Shown here piece after piece: positions 16,132-24,306 of a stretch of DNA of 28,024 nucleotides (position 1 is the first letter of the stretch; each line of letters starts with the position of its first letter). The notes under the pieces were generated by a model that made no database searches, was not told the DNA's origin, and was given only the letters and a program-made list of their open reading frames with translations. Source of the stretch: Hyphomonadaceae bacterium UBA1933 (lineage in GTDB: Bacteria > Pseudomonadota > Alphaproteobacteria > Caulobacterales > Aquidulcibacteraceae); the NCBI GenBank assembly GCA_002337085.1, contig DDFH01000006.1, positions 1 to 28,024 on the forward strand. The letters run 5' to 3'. The position numbers and the translations under genes were made by a program.

Positions 16132-16602
16132 TTATGCAACCTGCGAACTTTCGTCATCATCGGTAAGAAGTGCCACCAATGCCGCCGCAGAGCGCGCCGC
16201 ACGCAACGAAGAACGATTCTTTGGCTCACGCATTATACGGGTTACTTTGGCAAGTGCCTTAAGGTGGCTTGCACCCGAATCTTCTGGAGAAAGAATTAAA
16301 AACACCAAATCAGCAGGTGTATTATCAGGCCCCTCAAAATCGGCGGCCTTTTCAAGCAAGGCAAAAACCCCAACCGATTTAGTAAGACCTTTTATTCGTG
16401 CATGCGGAACCGCAACACCTTCGCCAACGCCGGTGCCACCAAGTGCCTCACGCTTCATTGCGCTTTCGAATGCTTCATCGGCGTCAACACCATAAGCATC
16501 GTGTGCCGTAATGCAAAGCCGTTTCAAAACCTCACGGCGGTTTGCACCTTTTGCACGATATAAAACGCTTTGCGCATTTACTAAATCGCCTAATTTAGGC
16601 AT
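16132..16602 (-). CDS. ptsN: PTS IIA-like nitrogen-regulatory protein (EIIA-Ntr)
   Basis: A 156-residue cytoplasmic phosphocarrier of the nitrogen-related PTS. It receives phosphate from NPr and regulates targets such as K+ transport and stress kinases; it does not take up sugar. The phosphorylated histidine is in GVAVPHARI (His67), the standard PTS EIIA type 2 active site. LVFLILSPEDSGASHLKALAKVTRIM (about 100-125) is also typical. ATG 16602 is preceded by GAGGA at good spacing; the frame continues 40 residues upstream but those are not family-like. It closes the rpoN-hpf-ptsN set, although a 190-base gap to hpf means it may have its own promoter. Confidence 0.95.
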   Translation of the reverse strand: MPKLGDLVNAQSVLYRAKGANRREVLKRLCITAHDAYGVDADEAFESAMKREALGGTGVGEGVAVPHARIKGLTKSVGVFALLEKAADFEGPDNTPADLVFLILSPEDSGASHLKALAKVTRIMREPKNRSSLRAARSAAALVALLTDDDESSQVA

Positions 16603-16791
16603 CGCAATCCTCACACATAATTTGCAAAATCGAACCGACATAAAGGTCGAAAAACACACAATTTTTGCAATTATGTAAAACTTATAAAAACCCACTGTAA
16701 TATAATGGGCGCACCAGCACAATAATTACGAACGAAATTCACAATTATCAGGCGCGCCCAAATAGCCTAAAGTGTTATTTCCCGCAAGTCA

Positions 16792-17133
16792 TTATTCAGT
16801 GACTTCTTTCGGACCTTGTCCATGTGGATGATGGTCTTTTAATTTTCTTTTGTTTCTTCTTACCCGTTTTTCGATTTTATCAAGGGCAACGGCAAATGCG
16901 GCATGCGGATCATCAGCATCGGCACTAGCCTCCATTTTCACCTTGGAATCGAGATGGAGATGGATATCAACCGTATAGAGATGTCGCTCCTTGCTTATAA
17001 TGACGTTTGCTTCACCATCACGAGAGCTTGCATATTTTGCAATGCCTTTGCTCAAATCTTCTTCGATTTTGCCCCGTAGAGCATCACCAACATCAAGATT
17101 TTTTCCAGTAACACGTGTGCGTAGTTCGGTCAT
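16792..17133 (-). CDS. hpf: Ribosome hibernation-promoting factor, short form
   Basis: A 113-residue protein of the HPF/RaiA (YfiA) family. It binds the 30S decoding centre in slow growth and silences ribosomes. The whole S30AE domain is present, from VTGKNLDVGDALRGKIEEDL to HAAFAVALDKIEKRVRRNKRKLKDH (about 8-101), followed by a short charged tail. The C-terminal dimerisation domain of long HPF, common in alphaproteobacteria, is missing, and nothing resembling it is seen in the 190 bases downstream. GGAGG lies before the ATG at 17133. It follows rpoN by 85 bases, the usual order. Confidence 0.93.
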   Translation of the reverse strand: MTELRTRVTGKNLDVGDALRGKIEEDLSKGIAKYASSRDGEANVIISKERHLYTVDIHLHLDSKVKMEASADADDPHAAFAVALDKIEKRVRRNKRKLKDHHPHGQGPKEVTE

Positions 17134-17218
17134 ATAAGCCTCCTTTTGTTGTTATTCTTCAAACTGTAACACAAAAATGGCAAATTTAAGATTTGATTAC
17201 ATATTGCAGCGCATCAAA

Positions 17219-18700
17219 TCAGAATGACTTTTGACGTTTTCTCGTTACAGATGACGGGATACGCATTGCTTCGCGGTATTTTGCCACAGTCCGGCGGGCA
17301 ATATCAATTCCGGTCTGTTTTAGAATATCCACAATGGCATCGTCAGATAATGGGGCAAGAACTGGTTCTTCATCAATAAGCGACTTGATTTGATAGCGCA
17401 CAGATTCACTTGAATGTGCTTCGCCGCCATATGAAGAAGAAATTGAAGTTGTGAAAAAATATTTTAATTCAAAGACGCCACGTGGGGTCGAAATATATTT
17501 ATTGGATGTAACACGACTTACAGTCGATTCGTGCATATCAATAACATTTGCCACGTCTTTAAGCACAAGTGGACGTAAATGTGATACCCCATAGGTCAAG
17601 AAGCCATCTTGTTGGCGAACAATTTCACGGGCAACTTTTAAAATTGTGCGCGCACGCTGATCAAGGCTTTTTACCAACCAGCTCGCATCATTTTGGCATT
17701 CGGTGATATAGGATTTCTCATCCTCGGTGCGAGCATGGCGAGAAACCATTTCGCAATATGAGCTATTGACCAAAACTTTTGGCAAATTTTCGGTGTTTAA
17801 TTCAACCACCCAAAGACCATTTGGCGCCTCACGCACAAAAACATCAGGCGTGATTGCATCGCTTGAAGTGCTGCCAAATGATGCGCCCGGCTTTGGTGTC
17901 AGGGCGCGGATTTTACCAATCATACCCGCCAAATCTTCACCATCAACCTCAAGAATATGGCATAATGAGCGAAGGTCATGCTTGGCAAGCATATCAAGAT
18001 TATCAAGCAAAAGCGCCATTTTTTCATCCAATTGCTTTTTCTCATGCAATTGGGCGGCAAGGCATTCTTTTACATTGCGCGCACAAACCCCAATCGGGTC
18101 AAATGTTTGCAAAACCGCAATAATATCTTCTAGCTTTTCTTCATCGATACCAAGATTGCGGGCAGCCTCTTCGCCATCGATGCGCAAATAGCCACCATCA
18201 TCAATCGAATCAATCAAATAGACGGCAATCATTTTATCCTGTGGATTTGCAAATGCGAGGTTTGCCTGTGCCTCAAGATGGTCACGCAGGCTCATTTCCT
18301 GTGCCAATGTTGATTCAAGCGAATCAAGTTCATCATATGAACGGCCAGAACCCGCACTTGACCAATCGGTTTGTGAACCATAGCTTTCGGCAGCGGGAAC
18401 ATCGGCATCATTATAAACATCTTCATATGATGCATCGATAGAATCAGATGCGCCTGGTTCATCACCATCGGCGGAAACGCCCAATTCGGCGACGTCATCT
18501 GATTTTGCAAATTCTTCGGAAGTTTCTTCGGAAAACTCTTCTTCTTCACGCTCTAGCGCGGGGTTACGTTCAAGTTCTTGATTTATATAGTCGTTCAGCT
18601 CAAGGTTCGACAATTGCAGGATTTTAATTGCCTGTTGCAATTGTGGGGTCATTACCAGACCCTGTCCCTGCTTTATTTCCAACCTATTGGCAATTGCCAT
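17219..18700 (-). CDS. rpoN: RNA polymerase sigma-54 factor
   Basis: A 493-residue sigma-54. Region I is the Gln/Leu-rich N-terminus (1-50: QGQGLVMTPQLQQAIKILQLSN), which meets activators. Region II is an acidic stretch (51-125). Region III carries the core-binding domain (about 130-330), the helix-turn-helix (about 380-402, LKDVANVIDMHESTVSRVTSNKYIS) and the RpoN box ARRTVAKYRE (468-477) that reads the -24 element. All key parts are intact. It follows lptB by 51 bases. A strong sigma-54 promoter occurs in this window before hfaA. In stalked alphaproteobacteria sigma-54 drives flagellar and stalk genes. Confidence 0.98.
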   Translation of the reverse strand: MAIANRLEIKQGQGLVMTPQLQQAIKILQLSNLELNDYINQELERNPALEREEEEFSEETSEEFAKSDDVAELGVSADGDEPGASDSIDASYEDVYNDADVPAAESYGSQTDWSSAGSGRSYDELDSLESTLAQEMSLRDHLEAQANLAFANPQDKMIAVYLIDSIDDGGYLRIDGEEAARNLGIDEEKLEDIIAVLQTFDPIGVCARNVKECLAAQLHEKKQLDEKMALLLDNLDMLAKHDLRSLCHILEVDGEDLAGMIGKIRALTPKPGASFGSTSSDAITPDVFVREAPNGLWVVELNTENLPKVLVNSSYCEMVSRHARTEDEKSYITECQNDASWLVKSLDQRARTILKVAREIVRQQDGFLTYGVSHLRPLVLKDVANVIDMHESTVSRVTSNKYISTPRGVFELKYFFTTSISSSYGGEAHSSESVRYQIKSLIDEEPVLAPLSDDAIVDILKQTGIDIARRTVAKYREAMRIPSSVTRKRQKSF

Positions 18701-18751
18701 ATAATTTTCCCTCTTGAACCAAAGGAAAAACTTTAAAAATCTTTCCCCAGC

Positions 18752-19492
18752 CTAAAAATCTTTTCCAAGATAGTATCTTCTTACCAAATCATTGTTAAGA
18801 ACTTCTTGTGATGTCCCCTCGAACAGCACGCGCCCCTCAGCAATAATTGCGGTTCTGTCCACAATTTGCAGCGTTTCGCGCACGTTGTGATCAGTTATAA
18901 GAACACCAATACCGCGTTCTTTTAAATAATTTACTAACGCGCGAATATCGGCAATCGCAAGGGGGTCAACACCTGCAAAAGGTTCATCTAAAAGGATATA
19001 TTTAGGGTCGGTAGCAAGCGCACGCGCAATCTCTAATCGCCGTCTTTCACCACCAGAAAGGGTTGGCGAAGGCTGATTCTTCAATCTTTCGATATTTAAT
19101 TCGCGCAATAATTCTTCCATTTTGTCTTGGCGAACTGATTCGTTACTTTCAACAGTTTCCAAAACCGCAAGAATATTGTCCTTTACACTAAGACCACGGA
19201 AGATTGATGGCTCTTGTGGCAAATAGCCAAGCCCAAGGCGGGCGCGAACATACATTGGCAAATCGGAAACATCGGTTCCATCAATTTCAATATAACCAAA
19301 GTCAGCCTGAATAAGGCCAGTAATCATATAGAAACATGTGGTTTTACCCGCACCATTTGGCCCCAAAAGCCCCAAAACCTCACCACGCTCTAGGCGAAGT
19401 GAAACATCAGAAACCACCTCGCGGCCCTTAAAGCTCTTGCCCAAATTACGGGCCACCAAACCTGTTTTGTCTTTTTTCACAGAGCTATTCAT
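18752..19492 (-). CDS. lptB: LPS export ABC transporter ATP-binding protein LptB
   Basis: A 246-residue cytoplasmic ATPase that powers extraction of lipopolysaccharide from the inner membrane together with LptF and LptG (not in this window). Walker A is GPNGAGKT (44-51), the Q-loop is in LPQEPSIF (90-97), the signature is LSGGE (144-148), Walker B is YILLDE (164-169) and the switch histidine is in TDHNVRE (His201). YLPQEPSIFR is characteristic of LptB. It is 11 bases from the end of lptA and 51 bases upstream of rpoN, so all are probably one transcript. Confidence 0.98.
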   Translation of the reverse strand: MNSSVKKDKTGLVARNLGKSFKGREVVSDVSLRLERGEVLGLLGPNGAGKTTCFYMITGLIQADFGYIEIDGTDVSDLPMYVRARLGLGYLPQEPSIFRGLSVKDNILAVLETVESNESVRQDKMEELLRELNIERLKNQPSPTLSGGERRRLEIARALATDPKYILLDEPFAGVDPLAIADIRALVNYLKERGIGVLITDHNVRETLQIVDRTAIIAEGRVLFEGTSQEVLNNDLVRRYYLGKDF

Positions 19493-19503
19493 TATATTTC
19501 CGA

Positions 19504-20055
19504 TTATTTTTTGGCTTTTGGTTTAGCGGCGGTTTGATCGTTAGGGAACATTACCGCTTTTACCCGCCCAGAATTTGATTTTAGCTGGGATTGGTTGGTT
19601 ATGGTGTTTACGCGCAATTCATCACCTTGTGCAACGCTTTGCCCCTGCACCAAAATGACGTTGCCGGTAAAAATAATCACATTATTTACCGCATCATAAA
19701 ATGCCTTATCGGCACGAACTTTTTGGGTTGGAGAAACAAGGAAGGTTTCGCCTTCTGAATATACTTTTTGAATTTTACCGGCTTGTGCTGTTCCGTCTGC
19801 ACCACTAAAGATGCGGAAAGATGGCGCACGCAACACCTTGTCCTTATTAACAACTTCGGCATGGCCACTAATAACGGTTACGTTACTTTGCGGCTGGAAA
19901 TCAACGCTATCGGCACTAATGCTTATTGGGCCATTAGCAGTTTGTTGTGCAACGGCAAGCATCGGGCATCCCAAAACGGCAAGGCCAGTTATCAAAAATG
20001 CCTTCATTGAATTGGCATATTTCTTTTTAACCGCGTTGCAATCAATCGTTTCCAT
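19504..20055 (-). CDS. lptA: LptA, periplasmic LPS transport protein
   Basis: A 183-residue periplasmic protein that forms the LPS bridge between LptC and LptD. The signal peptide core is 18-34, cut after AVA (36). The beta-jellyroll repeats follow, e.g. ISISADSVDFQPQSNVTVISGHAEVV and RADKAFYDAVNNVIIFTGNVILVQG, matching the OstA pattern; a Lys-rich tail ends the protein. The ATG at 20055 is preceded by AAGGAAAA lying inside the end of lptC, leaving one base between the genes. A later ATG (20007) gives a shorter signal peptide but has a poorer site. Confidence 0.9.
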   Translation of the reverse strand: METIDCNAVKKKYANSMKAFLITGLAVLGCPMLAVAQQTANGPISISADSVDFQPQSNVTVISGHAEVVNKDKVLRAPSFRIFSGADGTAQAGKIQKVYSEGETFLVSPTQKVRADKAFYDAVNNVIIFTGNVILVQGQSVAQGDELRVNTITNQSQLKSNSGRVKAVMFPNDQTAAKPKAKK

Positions 20056-20056
20056 T

Positions 20057-21004
20057 TTAATTTTCCTTCACCATCAAGCCGTTGACGCCGCCTTTAAGGA
20101 CCACACGCTTGGTATCAAGATTATATTCGTAACTTTTCGCGCGCGCAGAATTTCCGCCAGAAGTAATAACAATATTGCCAAAGCCATACATGGTTTTATT
20201 TCTATTGTCATAATCAAGTGTCTCTGATTGCGCAGTAACATTTTTTGAGGTTACTGTAACGCCACCTGCTGCATAGGCGTGGCCACCCAGTCTATCAAAT
20301 TTTATGCTATTTGCAGTAACACGATTTTCTTCCGAGGTTAATACAACACTTCCTTGCGTATCCAATATTTGAGTTTTGTCATTCCATATTGCCAAGGTCG
20401 AAGTCAAATTTTCACCGCTTTCACGGAAAAGCCTTACATTGCCCATTAGCCAAATTAACAGCTGTCCCATAGGTTTTTTTATTGCATTTTTGGGTGCGGG
20501 TGCAGTTATATCGTGATTGCGCGGATCGACCGCCATCCAATAAGCCTTATCCGATGTTGAATTATCGCCATTGGTGTTTTTATAAACCACATTATCAATA
20601 AGCTCTAATTCCTGGGTTTCTTGATTCCAATTGCCTTTTTTCGCAACCAAATCAGCACCCGAAGCCGAGGTAACATGCGGATTTACCAAAGAAACCACCG
20701 CCGCATTCCCATTTATGGAACGCAACGCCTTTTCAGCAACGATTACAATCTTGCCACCAGATGTAGAGTGTCCAATAAAACGTGGATTTGAAATAACCAA
20801 ATCATTGCCAACGATTAATTGCTTTTGCAGATCCTGCTTTGGCAATAAAAGCGACACACCAAGGAAACCACCGAATAATCCGGCACTTATGGCCGCAGCC
20901 AACAACAAGCCACGGCGCAGCAAATTAATCCGCATATTGCGCAATGTGAATTGCGACAGCGAAAATACATTATTCTTTGATGATACAGGGGCGTCGATTG
21001 TCAT
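20057..21004 (-). CDS. lptC: LptC with LptA-like C-terminal extension
   Basis: A 315-residue inner-membrane-anchored LPS transport protein that passes LPS from LptB2FG to LptA. One membrane span (about 31-54) follows a short cytoplasmic tail. The LptC domain occupies about 60-190. It is longer than the usual roughly 190-220 residues: after about residue 215 there are three LptA-like repeats of about 30 residues beginning GSVVLTSE, GVTVTSKN and GNIVITSGG (219, 248 and 276). Its ATG overlaps the rnd stop by one base (TAATG). The core assignment is firm; the extension is inferred from repeat pattern. Confidence 0.9.
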   Translation of the reverse strand: MTIDAPVSSKNNVFSLSQFTLRNMRINLLRRGLLLAAAISAGLFGGFLGVSLLLPKQDLQKQLIVGNDLVISNPRFIGHSTSGGKIVIVAEKALRSINGNAAVVSLVNPHVTSASGADLVAKKGNWNQETQELELIDNVVYKNTNGDNSTSDKAYWMAVDPRNHDITAPAPKNAIKKPMGQLLIWLMGNVRLFRESGENLTSTLAIWNDKTQILDTQGSVVLTSEENRVTANSIKFDRLGGHAYAAGGVTVTSKNVTAQSETLDYDNRNKTMYGFGNIVITSGGNSARAKSYEYNLDTKRVVLKGGVNGLMVKEN

Positions 21005-21615
21005 TAGTGAGAGAATATATCAGTTTCTCCAAAACCAAGCAAATCAATATCTGCCTGTGTATTGAGAAAATTAAAGCATGATTTTGCAATTTCTAAACGT
21101 CCATGACGATTTAGCATCATAACCAATTTTTCTTTGGCGGCATGCAAATATAGAACGTCAGAAGCGGCGTAATTTTGTTGTGCCTCGGTAAGTTCATCTT
21201 GCCCCCAATCAGAAGATTGTTGTGCCTTGTTAAGCTCAACACTTACTAATTCACGCAATAAATCTTTAAGGCCGTGGCGGTCGGTATAAGTGCGCACAAG
21301 TTTTGAAGCAATTTTGGTACAAAATACTGGGCGACACTCAATACCAAGATATTTTTTAATCATTGCCACGTCAAAACGCGCGAAATGAAATAGCTTTTCA
21401 ATTTTTTCATCGGCAAGCAATTTTTTAAGGTTGGGACAATCATAATTCTTGCGATTAAGCTGCACAACATGCGCATTACCGTCGCCCGCCGAAAGCTGCA
21501 CAACGCATAATTGGTCACGAACAAGAGAAAGCCCCATGGTTTCTGTATCGATGGCGACACAATCGCCAAAACTGATACCTTCTGGCAAATCGCCTTTATG
21601 GTAAAAAACTGTCAA
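21004..21615 (-). CDS. rnd: Ribonuclease D-like 3'-5' exonuclease
   Basis: A 203-residue DEDDy exonuclease that trims 3' ends of tRNA and other RNAs. The motifs are AIDTET (Asp23, Glu25), FHFARFD (Asp82) and YAASD (Tyr149, Asp153). It lacks the HRDC domains of E. coli RNase D, as is usual for the short alphaproteobacterial form next to lptC. The start is TTG at 21615, supported by AAAGGAA eight bases upstream; no better start exists. That site lies in a small hairpin (21619-21637). First gene of the rnd-lptC-lptA-lptB-rpoN run. Confidence 0.93.
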   Translation of the reverse strand: MTVFYHKGDLPEGISFGDCVAIDTETMGLSLVRDQLCVVQLSAGDGNAHVVQLNRKNYDCPNLKKLLADEKIEKLFHFARFDVAMIKKYLGIECRPVFCTKIASKLVRTYTDRHGLKDLLRELVSVELNKAQQSSDWGQDELTEAQQNYAASDVLYLHAAKEKLVMMLNRHGRLEIAKSCFNFLNTQADIDLLGFGETDIFSH

Positions 21616-21618
21616 AAT

Positions 21619-21637
21619 ACTATTCCTTTAGAATAGT
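21619..21637 (-). promoter_or_regulatory. Hairpin carrying the rnd ribosome-binding site
   Basis: ACTATTC (21619-21625) and GAATAGT (21631-21637) form a perfect 7-bp stem with loop CTTTA. In the minus-strand mRNA the AAAGGA ribosome-binding site starts in the loop and runs into the stem, only a few bases before the TTG start. It may tune translation of rnd and the genes after it. Confidence 0.5.
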
Positions 21638-21872
21638 TTTCTTTAGCCAATACCGCCGCAATTGCCAAGTGTGTTATTTATTTTATATCAACAAGGCATT
21701 TTGGGGAAGAATTTGTGTTTTTCCATAATACTTTTGTATAGTTTCACACTATGCAATCGATTTCTTGGGTAAAAGCACGTATCTGATTAACTGCACGGTA
21801 ACTGTTTTGCGAGAACATTTAATTTAGCAGAAGCTATTTTTAAATATATTATTTCGTGATTGGGGACGGCAT

Positions 21873-23577
21873 ATGCGGAAGTTGAGCGCTTTTTTTTCTA
21901 ATTTCAACATGCCTACTAAAATTAATTTGATGATAGGCTTCTCTCTTATTGTCATGATTTTTCTAGCAATAATGTCATTGGCGCAAACACAAAACACATT
22001 AATGCGAGAGAAAAGCATTCTCATCAAACAACATGTTGAGATGGTTGATAATATTGCCCAGCAATATTATGCAAAACAACAAGCGGGTATCCTTACCGAG
22101 GCACAAGCCAAAGCTGGTGCAGAAGAAGCAATCCAAAAATTACGCTATGATGGCAATAATTATTTTTGGGTTATGGATAAAAACGCGAAAATCATTCTTC
22201 ACCCCATCAAGCCTGAATTAAATAATAGTGATGGCAATAAACTCACCGACCCCAAAGGAAAGCACCTTTTCACCGAAATGGCGCAAATAATTGCAAAAGA
22301 TGGCAGTGGTTTTATTCGTTATGAATGGTCTAAGCCAAAAGAAGACCCAAAGAAATCTTTTGCAAAAATGGCATATGTCCAAGATTTGAAGAAATGGGGA
22401 TGGGCTGTTGGAACCGGTATTTATATTGACGATGTAAATCGTGAAATTTTGGCGGCGTTTTCACGCATCGCAATCGGTATCTTTTTCACAATGATAATTT
22501 TTGGCTTTGTCGCTTATTTATTCTCAATTGATACTGTTGGCGCTGTAAAAAATATTATTGCAAATCTTGAACTTCTTTCCCACGGAAAAAGATGTCAAAA
22601 CCTTCCAGTTTCAAGACGTGATGAATTTGGCAATATGGCAAAAAATATTTCAGATGCCGATGAAAAGTTAAATATTGCCCGCCAAAGCGAAGCACAAAGA
22701 ATGGAAAATGCGCAAAATGAAATCAAGAAAAAAGAAACTCTTGAAAAATTAATCTCTGAATTTGAGGCGCGTTCAGTAACTATTCTAACATCTGTTGATA
22801 CTGCTGCCGATGTAATGTTTGAAACTTTTGAAAATATGACATCACTTGCAGATGAAGTAAAATCCCGTGCAACCAGTGTGGCACACGCATCTTCTGAAAC
22901 TTCTGAAAATGTGCAAATGGTGGCTTCGGCAACCGAAGAAATGTCAAGCTCGGTGCAAGAGATTTCTACGCAAACCCAAATCTTTACTGACACCATGGTC
23001 AGCAGCGTTGTACAAATGCAAAAAGCGGATCAGACCTCGGTATTGTTAAACTCAGCAACTACTAAAATTGATGAAATCACTGGTGTAATTCAATCTATTG
23101 CCGGACAAATCAATATGCTTGCGGCTTAATGCCACCATCGAGTCTGCACGCGCTGGTGAGGCTGGTCGCGGCTTTGCAGTCGTTGCCAATGAGGTTAAAC
23201 AACTTGCTGGGCAAACTGAAAAAGCAACCATCGAAATTTCTGAGCATATAAAAAATATCAAAGATGCTTCATCACAAGTTATTGAAACCATCGGTCAAAT
23301 CAAGACAACAATTGAATCTGTTGATGGAATTTCCGGTTCAATCTCTTCTGCGGTTGAAGAGCAATCAGCTGTTACCCGTGAAATTGCGCAAAATATGGCG
23401 AATGCATCAAGTGGAACTTCAACAATTGACGCCCACATCAATGAAGTAAGCCAGTTTTCTGCTGAGGTGGCCCAAGCCGCCAACCAAACTGGACAAAGCG
23501 CGCATAACATGGTGGATCAAACCAAAATGCTTGGCAATGAAATCAATAAATTCTTGCAGGCAGTTCGCGCCGCATAA
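21873..23577 (+). pseudogene. Methyl-accepting chemotaxis protein, frameshifted
   Basis: A chemoreceptor split by a single extra base. The first part reads through 418 residues: TM1 (17-36), a single Cache 2 sensor domain (about 45-185, with YDGNNYFWVMD and GWAVGTGIYIDDV), TM2 (198-218), HAMP (about 220-275) and the first half of the signalling coiled coil, ending in INMLAA-stop. The second frame resumes at once with LNATIESARAGEAGRGFAVVANEVKQLAGQ and continues to 23577. Removing one G of the pair at 23123-23124 restores INMLALNATIESARAGE and a 567-residue protein. The break is just before the conserved hairpin tip that binds CheA and CheW, so the truncated product could not signal. GGGGA lies before the ATG. 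A sequencing error is the main alternative. Confidence 0.9.
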
Positions 23578-23593
23578 TTACGGTACAACAAAC

Positions 23594-23625
23594 AAAAACA
23601 CCGCCCAAATGGGCGGTGTTTTTTT
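23594..23625. terminator. Bidirectional terminator
   Basis: A 13-bp perfect stem (23594-23606 with 23611-23623), core CACCGCCC/GGGCGGTG, loop AAAT, followed by a T-run and preceded by A-rich sequence. It ends the chemoreceptor gene on the plus strand and the haem lipoprotein gene on the minus strand. Confidence 0.95.
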
Positions 23626-23638
23626 GTGCGAATAGAAA

Positions 23639-24229
23639 TTATTTTGCTGCTTCTGCCGACATTTTGACCAAGAACGCACCACGCAAATCACCCTCTTTAA
23701 AGCCAGTGGCGTCATCATGCGGATAAAGACTTTTAATCTTTGCATTTAATGCAGGGTCAATATTTGTTCCGTGACAGGTTGTGCAAGGTTTGTCCTTTAA
23801 AGTAATTGCCCGCATGAAATATACATAATTTTTGCCATCTTCTTTGGCGGTGAAAATTACTTCTTTGGGGGTTTTATCATCATTTAATGGTGCGGCGACC
23901 CATTCAGTAAGATATTTCTTTTCAATCTCATTTGGTGCGGCAATTGGGTTACGTGCCTTTAGGCTAATACGTTTTATACTTACACCATTCGCTTGTGAAA
24001 CATCTTGGGCGATTGCTGGTGCGGCTTGTTGGCAAACCTCAACCGCGCCCAGCGGCCCGCCTGCCTTTAGTGCCGCGCCAAGTGCCATCTGTAACTTTGA
24101 CGAATATTGTTTGATTGCGACATCTGATCTTGCGCTTACATCTGCTTTATCATATTTCACCACCTCATCAGCGGCGCATGACGCAACCAAAGCCACAAAT
24201 GGCAAAATCAAGATTTTAATATTCTTCAT
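23639..24229 (-). CDS. DUF3365-type haem-binding lipoprotein
   Basis: A 196-residue exported protein resembling the DUF3365 (Tll0287-like) family, a c-type haem-binding PAS-like sensor domain. Lipobox VASC puts the lipidated cysteine at residue 18. The haem motif is CTTCH (Cys149, Cys152, His153). KEVIFTAKEDGKNYVYFMRAI and GDLRGAFLVKMS near the end fit the family. Family members are sensor modules or periplasmic electron/redox sensors; a stand-alone lipoprotein may donate electrons or sense redox. ATG 24229 has AAAGGGGA upstream; ATG 24247 is less likely. It faces the broken chemoreceptor across a shared terminator. Confidence 0.85.
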   Translation of the reverse strand: MKNIKILILPFVALVASCAADEVVKYDKADVSARSDVAIKQYSSKLQMALGAALKAGGPLGAVEVCQQAAPAIAQDVSQANGVSIKRISLKARNPIAAPNEIEKKYLTEWVAAPLNDDKTPKEVIFTAKEDGKNYVYFMRAITLKDKPCTTCHGTNIDPALNAKIKSLYPHDDATGFKEGDLRGAFLVKMSAEAAK

Positions 24230-24306
24230 AACAATCCCCTTTAACACAATGCTTATTAAATAAATCTAATATATTGAGCAAGGGGAAATCTTGTATTTGT
24301 TTTTAT

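Noticed and set aside
16661..16710. CCCA/TGGG inverted repeat with a T-run after hpf as a terminator
   Set aside because: The stem is only four bases with a long loop, too weak to call.
16603..16791. Lost HPF C-terminal domain in the gap between hpf and ptsN
   Set aside because: Read on the minus strand in the frames I checked, nothing resembles that domain, so a recent frameshift is not supported.
23098..23577. Separate small methyl-accepting protein gene starting at 23098
   Set aside because: It has no start signal and continues the coiled coil of the upstream chemoreceptor exactly; it is the second half of a frameshifted gene.
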